Source: Paratractidigestivibacter faecalis
GTDB lineage: Bacteria; Actinomycetota; Coriobacteriia; Coriobacteriales; Atopobiaceae
DNA: 64,000 nt
Assembly: GCF_003416765.1 (NCBI RefSeq)
Contig: NZ_QSNG01000001.1
Coordinates: forward strand, 1,514,742 to 1,578,741
Direction: 5' to 3'
In this document: positions 8,368-16,651 of the stretch, in pieces
Numbering within the stretch: the first letter of the stretch is position 1
How the letters are laid out: every line of letters begins with the position of its first letter
Program-made: the position numbers and the translations under genes
The notes under the pieces: model-generated
The model's database searches: none
Seen by the model: the letters and a program-made list of their open reading frames with translations, nothing else
Told to the model about the DNA's origin: nothing

Positions 8368-8739
8368 CTAGGAGAGCGGCTCCATCTCGCCGAAGCAGTT
8401 GACGTGGTGGCGCAGGAGCGCTCGGTTCTCCTTGACGACCATCATCGCCACCTCGTCGAAGCGGACCGGGGTGTCGGCGTAGTCGTCGCCGTTGCCGGCG
8501 AGCCACGTCGCCGCCAGCGCCTCGCGCATCCCGCGCGCCCTGTGGGCCTCGGGGAATCCGTCCGTCCCGATGCGGACCGTGGCGTCGACGAACACCAGGG
8601 TCCCGTCCTCGTCCACCGCCACGAGGTCGATCCCGCCGATGCCCTCGGGCCCCTGCCAGGCCTCGTCGACGATCTCGTAGCCCTTGCGCTCGAGGAAGGC
8701 CTTGACCGCGCCCATCGCCTTTTCCTTCATGTCGTTCAT
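8368..8739 (-). CDS. UPF0102 (YraN)-like protein with altered active site
   Basis: 123 residues from ATG 8739, preceded by AGGAG at a spacing of six bases. YraN-type proteins are small restriction-endonuclease-fold proteins. Seen: FLERKGYEIVDEAWQGPEGIGGIDLVAVDEDGTLVFVDATVR, which follows the family pattern GYxIxxxN...GEIDLIxxD...LVFVEVKxR. The Asp of GIDL is kept, but the E-x-K pair is replaced by D-x-T (FVDATVR), so nuclease activity is doubtful. It stands alone, divergent from nothing close, between parA and the cargo slot. The function is unknown even for the parent family; the assignment rests on the fold pattern. Confidence 0.6.
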   Translation of the reverse strand: MNDMKEKAMGAVKAFLERKGYEIVDEAWQGPEGIGGIDLVAVDEDGTLVFVDATVRIGTDGFPEAHRARGMREALAATWLAGNGDDYADTPVRFDEVAMMVVKENRALLRHHVNCFGEMEPLS

Positions 8740-9283
8740 GTCTTGCTCCTTAGACTCTGAGGCCCGCCCCTGTGGCGTGCCTTGCGCCGCGTGAGTCGCA
8801 TGCAGCGCGGGCGCGCCGGCAAGGGAGGAAGCGAAGTCGGGCATAGAAATAGAAGTCTCCCGACGGCAGTTTTTCGCGTTGTTCGCGCGCGGAGCGCATG
8901 GGGCGAAGAACTCGAAAAAGTGTCGCGGCCCTTGCTGGCCGCCTGCCGGCGTGCGACCCTGCGCGTCCAAGGAGCGCCGGGGCGGGTTTCGGATCGGAGG
9001 GGCGGAGGCGTGCGGCATGGAATCGGACATGGGCGCCGGGGCTTCCGGACATGGGATGCGATCTGTCGGCGATTGCTGGGGCGCTCGCGAGGGTTACGTC
9101 GGGACGTCGCGTGGAGGACGGAGGCGCGTTTCCGAGTCGCGGCGCCGCTACCCTAATCGGGACGGCCTCTCCCGTGCCGCTCACGGTCGATATGCTCACG
9201 GGGCCGCTGGCGGCGAGGCGGCTCTCCATGCGGAACGGCTACGGTGCTGCGCAGCACGTCCGTCGGAAGAAGGAGGACGGCTG
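8740..9283. other. 544-bp stretch without a supported gene
   Basis: Several frames are open on both strands, as expected at this GC content, but none has a good start, a ribosome binding site or a recognisable product. It separates the element 1 backbone from the small duplicated gene that begins the cargo slot. Confidence 0.4.
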
Positions 9284-9650
9284 TTGACGGGCATCAACGA
9301 GAAGGACGAGCGTCGCGAGCTGCTCGACGCGGTGGCAGATGCGGGAAGGCTGGCGAGGGGGCTGGACCAGCTGCTCGAGTCCATGGCGCACGCCGACCAG
9401 CTGGACCCTCTCGACGTCGAGGGCATACTGGCCCTGAGGTCGATAAGCGAGAGATGCGCCGAGCGCATCGAGGACGCCGCGCGCATCCTGGAGGCTGCAG
9501 AACGAGGTCTTTTATGCCGAACTCTCAACGCCGCCCGTCGAAAAGGAACGCTCCGCTCTCGGCGGGGAAGCCGCCGCGTTGCCCGCCCCGCCTCTTCGAT
9601 TCTGGCAGGCGCCCGGAATTGGGGCGCCCTTGGTCAGCTTAGCCCGTTGA
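9284..9650 (+). pseudogene. Small duplicated element protein, frameshifted copy
   Basis: Starts at TTG 9284 behind AGGAGG (9271-9276). The first 70 or so residues (NEKDERRELLDAVADAGRL onward, then ARGLDQLLESMAHADQLDPL) closely match the copy at 17034-17276. Around 9497 one extra G, compared with the other copy, shifts the frame. Restoring it gives ...LEAQNEVFYAELSTPP and a stop at 9650; unrestored, the frame runs to 9676. The 3' end overlaps the converging AbiE toxin gene. A helical, acidic protein of unknown function that marks the left border of the cargo region in both elements. Confidence 0.55.
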
Positions 9651-10629
9651 TGGTCTCCTCGAGCTCCACCATGTAGGTGACTATCTCATCGATGCTCGGG
9701 TAGCTGCCGAACAGCATCGGCCTCATCGAGGCGTAATCGGCCGCCAGCTCGTCGAGCCTGCCCTTTGGAGGGGCGAGCCTGAGCGTGCCGGGCCTCGCAT
9801 CGGCCAGCTTGGCCCACGGCGTGCGGTAGAACTTCTCTTTGAACCTGACGACCTGTTCGAGGAGGCCAGGCTGCGCCACGGCGCGGCCGAGCACGAACGA
9901 GTGGCCGAGGCGGTACATGTCGTAGTAATGGCGGGAGTAGCGCCTGGGCATAGCCTTGCCCTCGGGCCTGTTGGCCTCCTGGTGCAGTATGGTGGCCTTC
10001 TCCCAGAACGTGCGCTCGGGACTCGCGGTGCGCACCGTGGTCGACAGCTCGGGCCCGAACGGAACCACGTCCGCCGCGTACGGGGCTATCGCCGCCTCCT
10101 CGGAGGGCGACCATGCCGCCATGGGTCCTATCTCCAGCTTGATGGTGTCGAGCGTGCCCGCCGACTCATAGGAGCGCGGATAGTCGAAGTACACGGTCTC
10201 CTCCTCGGCCCCGCACCTGACGGACGCTTCGGTGCCGAGGGACTCGGAGAGCGTGGCCCTGAGCTTCGGGACGAAGGCGTCGGCCAGGAAGGCGTTCGCG
10301 CGCTCGATGCTGTCGGCCCTGAACCGCTCCTGCGCCGAGTTGCTGCGCGGCTCCCACGGTTCGTCCTCGCCGTAGCCCAGGAGTCGCCAATCGAGTATGA
10401 GGTCGATGTCCTCCGAGAAGCGCTCGATGAGCCCGAAAGCCTTCGACAGGCTCGTGCCGCCCTTGAACACCATGGACTCGGCGAAGCCGCTTCTGTGGAA
10501 AAGGTGGTCCAAGGTGTAGCACACCCAGAAGTCCTTCTCGACGACGGCCGGTGCAAGCGCCATCCTCTGCGCGGCGGCCTCGAAGACCAGCCTGCGCTCG
10601 CCGGTCGAGGCCCTAGCGATCCTGTCCAT
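9634..10629 (-). CDS. AbiEii-type nucleotidyltransferase toxin
   Basis: 331 residues from ATG 10629. AbiEii toxins (type IV toxin-antitoxin and abortive infection) transfer nucleotides, in related enzymes to tRNA acceptor ends. Seen: VVEKDFWVCYTLDHLF near residues 29-44, FKGGTSLSKAFGLIERFSEDIDLIL near 54-78 (the GGTSL-x12-DxDL nucleotidyltransferase core), ERTFWEKATILHQE near 215-228, and RHYYDMYRL. These are the family motifs in the expected order. It overlaps the antitoxin gene upstream by 17 bp. It is the only cargo of element 1 in the slot that holds the defence operon in element 2. Confidence 0.88.
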   Translation of the reverse strand: MDRIARASTGERRLVFEAAAQRMALAPAVVEKDFWVCYTLDHLFHRSGFAESMVFKGGTSLSKAFGLIERFSEDIDLILDWRLLGYGEDEPWEPRSNSAQERFRADSIERANAFLADAFVPKLRATLSESLGTEASVRCGAEEETVYFDYPRSYESAGTLDTIKLEIGPMAAWSPSEEAAIAPYAADVVPFGPELSTTVRTASPERTFWEKATILHQEANRPEGKAMPRRYSRHYYDMYRLGHSFVLGRAVAQPGLLEQVVRFKEKFYRTPWAKLADARPGTLRLAPPKGRLDELAADYASMRPMLFGSYPSIDEIVTYMVELEETINGLS

Positions 10630-11230
10630 GTTTCGCCTCCCATATCTTCTTCGCGGCGTCGGCAACCCAGGAGGTGAGCCCCGCCGACTCTTCCAGGAAC
10701 GCGCCGACCTGCCCTTCCGTGAGGTTGCGCGCGAGCGTTCTGATTTCCTCGTCGCCCACGTTCTCGCGTCCGAGCGCCTTGAGGGCCTGCACGATGGTAC
10801 AGGTGATCTGCGAGCAGTCGAGCAGGTCGCGGTTGGCGCGGTGCCGGAGCTCGATATCGTACGGCCCGTACTCGTAGCGCTTGTACGGGCCGCTGCTGAC
10901 GTAGACGAGCTTTGCGGGCACCTGCGTGTCGAGGCCCAGCGCATTGAGCGCCGCGTCGCCGGACGGTGCGACGACCCACTTGTTGGCACGGGCGACGGCG
11001 CGCACGACCTCGTCGGCGCTGGCCGGCACCTCGGTGCCCATGAGCGCGCTGCGCTCCGGCGCGTAGTAGACGCCGCGGATGGCGCGGGCGATCCCTCCCT
11101 TTGCATGCAAGCGCCCGAGCGCGTTGGCGGCATTGCGTCGGCCTGCGACGTCGGAGAAGTCGGCGGCTGTGAAGGCCCTGCCGGCGCCGAAGCTCTCTAT
11201 GCGCTTAGCGATGGCCTCTGCTTCTGTCAT
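10613..11230 (-). CDS. AbiEi-type antitoxin/autorepressor
   Basis: 205 residues. It begins with a winged-helix-like part (AFTAADFSDVAGRRNAANALGRLHAKGGIARAIRGVYY) followed by an antitoxin domain (VVAPSGDAALNALGLDTQVPAKLVYVSSGPYKRYEYGPYDIELRH), the layout of DUF6088/AbiEi proteins that pair with AbiEii. Its start is preceded by GGAGG (11238-11234 on the minus strand). Such proteins repress their own operon by binding inverted repeats, and one is present immediately upstream at 11244-11277. Confidence 0.85.
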   Translation of the reverse strand: MTEAEAIAKRIESFGAGRAFTAADFSDVAGRRNAANALGRLHAKGGIARAIRGVYYAPERSALMGTEVPASADEVVRAVARANKWVVAPSGDAALNALGLDTQVPAKLVYVSSGPYKRYEYGPYDIELRHRANRDLLDCSQITCTIVQALKALGRENVGDEEIRTLARNLTEGQVGAFLEESAGLTSWVADAAKKIWEAKHGQDR

Positions 11231-11243
11231 AGCGTTCCTCCTT

Positions 11244-11277
11244 TTTGATGAAAATAGTATATACCTTTTTCATCAAA
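11244..11277 (-). promoter_or_regulatory. Operator-like inverted repeat of the AbiE operon
   Basis: TTTGATGAAAA at 11244-11254 and TTTTCATCAAA at 11267-11277 form an 11-bp perfect inverted repeat around an AT-rich centre that contains a possible -10 (TATACT on the minus strand). It overlaps the expected promoter of the antitoxin gene and fits the autoregulation known for AbiEi. Confidence 0.6.
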
Positions 11278-11386
11278 TTGCCTCTGATTGCCTTGGTCGC
11301 CCACGCATTGCGCCTGCGGCCCCTCGCCGCGCCGGCACGCGCGCGTGCGCCCGGAAGCGGTTGCGCCTCCCGATCGCGGCCCGGGA

Positions 11387-11728
11387 TTAGCATCGAGACA
11401 TCCCGAAGAAATCGTCGCCGGGCCCCTTCTCGCGCTTTGCGCGCCTTCCGGGCGGCGGTGCCTCGCCGAACCCGTTGAAGATCTCCATGACCAGGGCGAG
11501 CTGCCTTTGGAGGTCCGCATCAAGCTCATCGGCGTCGCACACGGCGAGGAGCCGCTCCGCCAGGCTCTTCATGGAGTCGCGCAGCGCCCGTTGCGTCCGC
11601 GACGACGGTCTTACCGTTATCTCGGTCCCGGTCAGCCTCGCCATGATGTAGTCCTGCCTGCTCATGCCGCTCCAGGCGGCCATGTTGGCGATCAGCTCGT
11701 ACTCCTCCGGGGTGCAGCGGAACGCCAT
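11387..11728 (-). CDS. RHH-type protein beside integrase, element 1 copy
   Basis: 113 residues from ATG 11728. The N-terminal MAFRCTPEEYELIANMAAWSGMSRQDYIMARL has the ribbon-helix-helix pattern of MobC- or Arc-like proteins. The element 2 copy (29404-29829) has 13 further residues before MAFRC. Here the same ATG (11807) and first seven codons exist just after the integrase stop, but a 40-bp insertion relative to the other copy shifts the frame, so this product would have to start internally, without a clear ribosome binding site. It may be a broken gene. The C-terminal parts of the two copies differ. Confidence 0.5.
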   Translation of the reverse strand: MAFRCTPEEYELIANMAAWSGMSRQDYIMARLTGTEITVRPSSRTQRALRDSMKSLAERLLAVCDADELDADLQRQLALVMEIFNGFGEAPPPGRRAKREKGPGDDFFGMSRC

Positions 11729-11808
11729 CGTCTTGCTGCGCCTTGGTGCTCATCGCCGGCTGCTTGAGGGCTTTCGCCGCCTCGCGGGCGCTGTTCTCGC
11801 ACGGCATC

Positions 11809-12882
11809 CTATTCGCCCCTCAGCTCGGAGAGCGCGTCGGCGATCTGCGCGCGCTTGGCGGGGAAAAGGTGCGCGTAGCGGTATGTGATGTCGATGGCCT
11901 CGTGCCCCACGCGCTCGGCGATGTCGAGGGCGGAGAAGCCCATGTCGATGAGCAGGCTCACGTGGCTGTGGCGAAGGTCGTGGATGCGTATCCGCTTGAC
12001 GCCCGACGCCTTGCAGCCGCGGTCCATCTCGTGCACGAGGAAGTGCTTCGTGAAGCCGAAGAGCCGCTCGTCGGGCGCCACGTCATCGCGCATCTCGATG
12101 AACTCCGCCATCTCGTCGCGGAGGAACGCGGGCATCTTGATCGTGCGCACCGATTTGCGCGTCTTCGGCTTCGTGACCACGTCCTCGCCGCGCAGGCGCT
12201 GGTAGGACTTGTTTATGCGCAGCTCCGACGTCTCCATCAGGAAGTCCGAGGGCGTGAGCGCCATGAGCTCGCCGCAGCGTATGCCCATCCAGTAGAGCAC
12301 CTCGAAAGCGTAGAAGGCGAGCGGTTTGTCGGAGATGGCCTCCGAGAAGCGGAGGTACTCGTCCTTGGTCCAGAACTGCATCTCGCCGGCCTCCTTGCTG
12401 CCCATCTTGTCCACCTTGTGGACGGGGTTCTTCTCCAGGCTGTAGTAGCGCTCGGCGTGGTTGAAGATGGCGTTTAGCTGGTTGTTGATGATCCTCAGGT
12501 AAGTGGGCTTGAAGCCGTCGCCGTCCGCCCTTGTTGATCCAGTGAGGGAGTTCTGCCACCTGACGATGTCGACGGGCCGTATGTCGCACATGCGCATGTC
12601 GCCGAAGAACGGCAGGAGCTTGCTCTGGATGATGTTCTCCTTGGTGAGCCAGGTGTGCTCGCGGACCCTCGGCCTCGCCTCCGCCTCGTAGACCTTGCAG
12701 AAGTCGGCGAAGGTCATGTCCATGGCGTCATCCTTGAGGGCCTTGAAGTTCTTCTCCCACAGAAGCGCCTCGAGCTCGGTCTGGAACCCCTTCTTCGTCT
12801 TGTGCCGCTTGGCCCCGCGCGCGTCGCGGTAGTAGAACTGCACGTAGAAGAGCCCCGTCTTCTTGTCCTTATAGGCTGGCAT
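11809..12882 (-). CDS. Tyrosine recombinase (integrase), element 1
   Basis: 357 residues. Integrates and excises the element by site-specific recombination. Seen: an N-terminal AP2-like arm-binding domain (FYVQFYYRDARGAKRHKTKKGF), a SAM-like core-binding domain at about 60-170, and the catalytic domain with Arg in GIRCGELMALTPSDF, HDLRHSHVSLLIDMG (H-x-x-R) and ITYRYAHLF (nucleophile Tyr). All catalytic positions are present. It overlaps the excisionase by 14 bp. Very similar in layout and sequence to the element 2 integrase (29835-30905). Confidence 0.92.
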   Translation of the reverse strand: MPAYKDKKTGLFYVQFYYRDARGAKRHKTKKGFQTELEALLWEKNFKALKDDAMDMTFADFCKVYEAEARPRVREHTWLTKENIIQSKLLPFFGDMRMCDIRPVDIVRWQNSLTGSTRADGDGFKPTYLRIINNQLNAIFNHAERYYSLEKNPVHKVDKMGSKEAGEMQFWTKDEYLRFSEAISDKPLAFYAFEVLYWMGIRCGELMALTPSDFLMETSELRINKSYQRLRGEDVVTKPKTRKSVRTIKMPAFLRDEMAEFIEMRDDVAPDERLFGFTKHFLVHEMDRGCKASGVKRIRIHDLRHSHVSLLIDMGFSALDIAERVGHEAIDITYRYAHLFPAKRAQIADALSELRGE

Positions 12883-13084
12883 CGTCCACCTCCGGGAAGT
12901 AGCGGGCCTCGAACAGGTCGCTGCGGACGCGTCCGCGGATCACCACGCGCCCAAGGGCCTCCTGCTCCTTGTTCATCTGGCGGATGACCTCGTAGGCGCT
13001 GCCTTTCTTGATCTTCAGGCGCTCCGCCACCTCGTTGGCGGTGAGCATGCTCGGCCTCGGTGTCTTTGCCACCGGCTGTTCCAT
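12869..13084 (-). CDS. Excisionase-like HTH protein, element 1
   Basis: 71 residues with the MerR-like winged HTH of excisionases: LTANEVAERLKIKKGSAYEVIRQMN, then VVIRGRVRSDLFEARYFPE. The start follows AGGAGG. It is the first gene of the xis-int-RHH operon, transcribed away from the XRE repressor across a region holding three CGTAC-N6-GTACG palindromes. Confidence 0.85.
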   Translation of the reverse strand: MEQPVAKTPRPSMLTANEVAERLKIKKGSAYEVIRQMNKEQEALGRVVIRGRVRSDLFEARYFPEVDDASL

Positions 13085-13103
13085 CTTGGACCTCCTATCT
13101 ATC

Positions 13104-13184
13104 CGTACGTATGCGTACGCTCGTATTCCCGAGAATAATCGTACGTATCTGTACTGTCAATAGAATTGCGTACAAACTCGTACG
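13104..13184. promoter_or_regulatory. Three CGTAC-N6-GTACG operators between xis and XRE gene
   Basis: Palindromes at 13104-13119 (CGTACGTATGCGTACG), 13140-13155 (last base T instead of G) and 13169-13184. Spacing between the starts is 36 and 29 bp. They fill the divergent promoter region like lambdoid operators, and the XRE protein encoded at 13224 is the probable ligand. The same three sites recur at 31129-31209. Confidence 0.75.
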
Positions 13185-13223
13185 CTGATAGAATGGTCGC
13201 CGACGAAATCTATAGGAGGGCAC

Positions 13224-13637
13224 ATGGCGACAGGCGACAACATTCGGCGGCATCGCAAGGCGAAGGGCTTTACGCAGGCCCAGCTCGCCGATGCCGTAGG
13301 GCTCACCGAGGGTGCGATCAGGCACTACGAGAGCGGCATCCGCGCGGTTAAGCCCGAGCTGCTCGAGAAGATCGCGAAGGCGCTCGAGGTCTCCGAGGGC
13401 GCGCTCAAGGACTACGGCGTCGAGACGTCTCGAGACCTCATGGCCCTGCTGCTGCAGCTTGAGGAGGGCTACGGTTTCGTCCCCAGCGAGGACGGCATGG
13501 GCCTGGCGGTCGACCCCAGGGCGCCGCATGCCCCCAAGCTCGCGCAGTCGATCAAAACCTGGGCCGAAAAGCGTGCCGAGCTCGAGCGCGGCGAACTCGA
13601 CGAGGACGCTTACGCCGGCTGGAAGGCCTCTTTCTGA
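13224..13637 (+). CDS. XRE-family repressor, element 1
   Basis: 137 residues from ATG 13224 behind TAGGAGGG. The N-terminal HTH is clear: NIRRHRKAKGFTQAQLADAVGLTEGAIRHYESGIRAVKPELLEKIAKAL at residues 6-54. The C-terminal part ends in KTWAEKRAELERGELDEDAYAGWKASF, conserved in the element 2 copy at 31251-31664. It probably represses xis-int and itself through the three palindromes upstream, keeping the element integrated. No peptidase or inducer domain is visible. Confidence 0.88.
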   Translation: MATGDNIRRHRKAKGFTQAQLADAVGLTEGAIRHYESGIRAVKPELLEKIAKALEVSEGALKDYGVETSRDLMALLLQLEEGYGFVPSEDGMGLAVDPRAPHAPKLAQSIKTWAEKRAELERGELDEDAYAGWKASF

Positions 13638-13668
13638 CATCTTCCCAGGTGAATTGACGTTTTCTTGC

Positions 13669-13698
13669 GAACAGCCTCCGGTTCTCCGGAGGCTGTTC
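13669..13698 (+). terminator. Terminator of the XRE gene
   Basis: GAACAGCCTCCGG and CCGGAGGCTGTTC form a 13-bp perfect stem with a TTCT loop shortly after the stop codon. The bases after it are CATTATTCC rather than a T run. Confidence 0.65.
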
Positions 13699-14062
13699 CA
13701 TTATTCCCGTATGAAATCGGCACCCCTGAAGCCCCGTTCGAGGAATAATTGCGCGCTAAAATACAGCAAGATACACGGCGTTATTCGGCGGCATTCGGGG
13801 TTGTCGAAACTGCGGAAACCGATTTCCGCGTTTCTTTATTCCCGTTTGTTGACCTGGGCAAATACAATTGAAAAGGGTTTGAATCCGCCTCGCAGTTTCA
13901 ACTCAGTTTCGACCGTTCGAAACCGGCCTTCGGGGGACCCGAATTGTGAATTATTCCCGCAGGGCCTAATTATTCCCGTACCGCCGAGTACTCCGCTGTA
14001 CCGCCCAGTAGGGATAGACGGGAATAATTGGGTCGTTTTCCCAGGTAGAGATACAAAAAGAA

Positions 14063-14090
14063 AGCCCTCGAACCAGAGGGTTCGAGGGCT
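14063..14090. terminator. Strong hairpin before the att site
   Basis: AGCCCTCGAACC and GGTTCGAGGGCT pair perfectly over 12 bp with loop AGAG. A hairpin occupies the same place relative to the att site in element 2 (32139-32166), so it belongs to the element end. Confidence 0.6.
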
Positions 14091-14194
14091 GTTATTCCCA
14101 CTATTTCGCTGGTGGCTTCGTCCTGCGGCGATGCCGAAACAGTATCAGGCGGTACTCGGCAGCACCAAAACGCGAGTTCAGAAGCCAGTTCCCG

Positions 14195-14208
14195 TTATTC
14201 CCACTCGC
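14195..14208. other. att-like core at the right end of element 1
   Basis: TTATTCCCACTCGC matches the guaA-end core of element 2 (CTACTCCCACTC at 32282-32293) except for T/C variation. The preceding 100 bp also align with element 2: TCGCTGGTGGCTT at 14106 and at 32194, then CGGCAGCACC and CAGCAGCAC, then CAG-rich spacer. High-GC DNA stops exactly here and low-GC DNA begins. Confidence 0.55.
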
Positions 14209-14434
14209 AAAATGAAACTTAATTCTAAACGCTTTTGTTTGGGGGATTTGATACCATTTGATTTTTCCTGATACCTATTATCCTTATCCTATGGGCTTGC
14301 CGAACTTTTGCTATCACTTGGCTATCAAGAAAATGGCTATCAACGGTAAAATTAGATTGGTTTCTCTGGTGGTTTACAACTACATTTTACCACGAAAGAC
14401 AGGGAAATACAATAACCTTCCTCGCTGTGGTGTA

Positions 14435-16354
14435 TCAAGTGATCTTACTAAACATATGGCGCACCTTGTCCAGGCGGCTGTTTGGACGGCGGGGCTGGAT
14501 GACTGGCTTGCCGACAGCGGCCTGATACCCTTTCAGTTCTGTAAGGCATACGCTCTGCCCGTTGGTGTAAAAGGCCAGATCAGTACGGTATGCCTGTATA
14601 CAGCGGGCGGGAATCTCGCCAGTAAAGACAACTTCATCCTTTTTTACCTGGACCGTTTCGATGGTGGCACAGTATTTCGGTGCATCATGATAAGCCCTGG
14701 AAAGATATTCCCGGGGCGCATAGAGGGTGAAGGAGAGATAAGGTTCCAGCAGTTGCGTCCCTGATTCCTTCAATGCCTGTTCCAATACAATCGGGGCCAA
14801 TGAGCGGAAGTCCGCCGGCGTGCTGACCGGACTGTAATAAAGCCCGTATTCAAAGCAAATCTTACAGTCCGTTACGTTCCAGCCGAACAAGCCCTGCTCC
14901 AGCCCGTAACGGATACCATCCCTGACAGCGTTTTGAAAACTCTGGTTCAAGTATCCCAGCGAAACCCGGCTCTCGTATTGTACACCGGAGCCAAGCGGGA
15001 GTGGTGTAACAGACAGTCCGATGGATGCCCAAAACGGGTTGGGCGGCACCTCGATATGGATGGTGTGGCTGGCTGCTTTGAGCGGCCGCTCCATATAAAT
15101 GACGGTGGGTTCCTTTACCACTGTTTCAAGCTTGTATTTTTCCGACAGCAAAGCGGAAACAACCTCCAACTGCACCCGGCCCAAAAAAGAAAGAATGATC
15201 TCATGGGTGATGGAATCCACCTCGCAGCGCAAAAGCGGGTCAGTATCCGCAAGTTGCGTAAGAGCGTCCAGCAGCCGTTCTCTTTGCGCTGCCGTTTTCG
15301 GCGCAATCGACGTCCGCAGCATGGGGAGGGGGTCCTCACGCCACCTTTTACGAGGGAGCCGGGTTGGGTCCCCTAATACATCGTTTAACCTCACGCTGTC
15401 GCTGGGAAGGATAACAATTTCACCCGGATAAGCGGTGTCTGTCCGAACAATTTCCCCTTTGGATGGAATACGCATCTCTGTGATTTTCAGCTTTTCTCTC
15501 CCGGCCAGAGCCACCGTATCCCGCAGGCGCAGCGTTCCGCTGTATAGCCGCAAATAGATGAGCCGCTGGCCACAATCTGTATACTCCACCTTGAAAACGC
15601 TGCCGCATAGGGCGTCGCTCCCCTGTTCCCCAATCGGTTGGAACAGCCCTGTCACCGCATCCATCAACGGTTGAATGCCAAGGCCCTTTTTGGCGCTGCC
15701 ATGATAGACCGGGAACAGGGAGGCGTCTTGAACCCGCCGCTGTTCCTCCTGCGCAAGTTCTTCCCGGCTGATTGGTTCTCCTGCGATATACTTTTCCAAT
15801 AATTCATCGTTATTTTCGATGACCGCATCCCATGCTTCTATGTCGGTATTTTCCTCCAGGACTATTTCCGGGGACAGCGACACCGTCTGCTTGATGATAA
15901 TATCGGCGGAGAGCTTATCCCGAACAGACTGATACACGCCCTGCAAATCAACGCCAGCCTGGTCGATCTTATTGATAAAGATAACGGTGGGAATGTCCAT
16001 TTTCCGCAGGGCATGGAACAGAATACGGGTCTGGGCCTGCACACCATCTTTAGCGGAGATCACCAAGATGGCCCCATCTAAAACAGCCAAAGAGCGGTAC
16101 ACCTCCGCCAAAAAATCCATGTGGCCGGGCGTATCCACAATGTTGACTTTACATCTGTGCCACTGGAAGGAAGTGACTGCCGCTTGAATGGTAATCCCAC
16201 GCTGCCGCTCCAAAAGCATGGTGTCCGTCCTCGTTGTCCCTTTTTCGACGCTCCCCGGTTCTGAAATGGCTCCGCTGGCATATAGCAGGCTCTCCGTCAA
16301 GGTTGTCTTTCCAGCGTCTACATGGGCAAGAATCCCGATATTGATAATGTTCAT
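14435..16354 (-). CDS. tet(W): Tet(W) tetracycline ribosomal protection protein
   Basis: 639 residues from ATG 16354 behind GGAGG, exactly the Tet(W) length. An EF-G-like GTPase that removes tetracycline from the ribosomal A site. Seen: G1 AHVDAGKTT at residues 10-18, G3 DTPGHMDF, G4 NKIDQ, then EF-G-like domains ending in [14 protein letters not shown]. The sequence agrees almost throughout with Tet(W) as I remember it, with a few differences (for example [14 protein letters not shown], and the C-terminus MFSKIT where Tet(W) has MFQKVM). GC content and codon use are much lower than in the flanking elements, so this is recent transfer from a Firmicute-type pool. Regulated by the leader region upstream. 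Confidence 0.96.
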   Translation of the reverse strand: MNIINIGILAHVDAGKTTLTESLLYASGAISEPGSVEKGTTRTDTMLLERQRGITIQAAVTSFQWHRCKVNIVDTPGHMDFLAEVYRSLAVLDGAILVISAKDGVQAQTRILFHALRKMDIPTVIFINKIDQAGVDLQGVYQSVRDKLSADIIIKQTVSLSPEIVLEENTDIEAWDAVIENNDELLEKYIAGEPISREELAQEEQRRVQDASLFPVYHGSAKKGLGIQPLMDAVTGLFQPIGEQGSDALCGSVFKVEYTDCGQRLIYLRLYSGTLRLRDTVALAGREKLKITEMRIPSKGEIVRTDTAYPGEIVILPSDSVRLNDVLGDPTRLPRKRWREDPLPMLRTSIAPKTAAQRERLLDALTQLADTDPLLRCEVDSITHEIILSFLGRVQLEVVSALLSEKYKLETVVKEPTVIYMERPLKAASHTIHIEVPPNPFWASIGLSVTPLPLGSGVQYESRVSLGYLNQSFQNAVRDGIRYGLEQGLFGWNVTDCKICFEYGLYYSPVSTPADFRSLAPIVLEQALKESGTQLLEPYLSFTLYAPREYLSRAYHDAPKYCATIETVQVKKDEVVFTGEIPARCIQAYRTDLAFYTNGQSVCLTELKGYQAAVGKPVIQPRRPNSRLDKVRHMFSKIT

Positions 16355-16390
16355 GTCTATCCTCCATACAAGGCCCAAATGGGCGCAAAA

Positions 16391-16424
16391 ATCCCCAGCG
16401 GCTAATACTTTTACCGCTGGGGAT
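16391..16424 (-). promoter_or_regulatory. Attenuator terminator before tet(W)
   Basis: On the minus strand ATCCCCAGCGG and CCGCTGGGGAT form an 11-bp stem followed by TTTTTGCGCCC. A second long-range pairing is possible between GTATTCTTAAAT at 16501-16512 and ATTTAAGAATAC at 16572-16583. This is the layout of the tet(M)/tet(W) transcription attenuator, where ribosome movement on leader peptides decides read-through. Confidence 0.75.
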
Positions 16425-16486
16425 CATGACTTCGGACAAACAGAAGTATGACGGCTTACATGAGCCGCTGTCCGTCACGATATTTA

Positions 16487-16561
16487 CTAAAAAGGCAAAA
16501 GTATTCTTAAATTGGGTACAAAAACTAAGCCCCTGCAAGGGGCAATCATTTTTGCGCCCAT
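16487..16561 (-). CDS. 24-residue tet(W) leader peptide
   Basis: ATG 16561 to TAG 16487, product MGAKMIAPCRGLVFV followed by PNLRILLPF. It lies between the promoter and the terminator hairpin. The coding sequence includes CCCCTGCAAGGGG, itself a hairpin, and one arm of the long-range stem, as expected for an attenuator leader. Confidence 0.6.
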   Translation of the reverse strand: MGAKMIAPCRGLVFVPNLRILLPF

Positions 16562-16570
16562 TATCAAATT

Positions 16571-16594
16571 TTATTTAAGAATACCTTGCCGCAT
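16571..16594 (-). CDS. 7-residue tet(W) leader peptide
   Basis: ATG 16594 behind GGAG, encoding MRQGILK and then TAA. Its coding sequence is the second arm of the GTATTCTTAAAT stem, so translating or stalling here would change the fold of the leader RNA. Position and sequence fit the short leader peptide known upstream of tet(M)-type genes. Confidence 0.55.
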   Translation of the reverse strand: MRQGILK

Positions 16595-16622
16595 ATTTTT
16601 TACTCCTTTTTTGGATTAAATC

Positions 16623-16651
16623 ATTGTATCACATCAGTTTTAGGAAAGCAA
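16623..16651 (-). promoter_or_regulatory. tet(W) promoter
   Basis: On the minus strand TTGCTT (16651-16646) and TACAAT (16628-16623) are spaced by 17 bp, about 30 bp before the 7-residue leader. A good sigma-70-type match. Confidence 0.65.

Larger units (their letters stand above)
3399..14208. mobile_element. Element 1: mobilisable integrative element with parAB and AbiE
   Basis: Extent inferred from gene content and from GC change at both sides. The right end is the att core at 14195-14208. The left end is uncertain; TATTCCCAG at 3399-3407 resembles the core and TATTCCCAG also occurs at 17374-17382, but neither is a proven att site. Backbone: small membrane peptide, 184-aa protein, relaxase, MobC, ParB, ParA, UPF0102-like; cargo: AbiE; integration module: RHH, int, xis, XRE. 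Confidence 0.5.
13701..14208. repeat. Array of TTATTCCC repeats next to att of element 1
   Basis: TTATTCCC (usually followed by G) occurs at 13701, 13836, 13951, 13970, 14092 and 14195, and in the opposite direction near 13742 (GGAATAATT, one base short) and 14019-14027. The 797 bp between the XRE gene and the tet(W) gene contain no supported gene. Such clustered short repeats beside an att core are typical of integrase arm sites. Confidence 0.6.

Noticed and set aside
8782-9156. Possible gene in the gap between the UPF0102-like gene and the small duplicated gene
   Set aside because: Arg-rich product, no ribosome binding site, no similarity in element 2.
13701-14208. CRISPR array
   Set aside because: The repeats are only 8-9 bp, in both directions, with irregular spacing and no cas genes.
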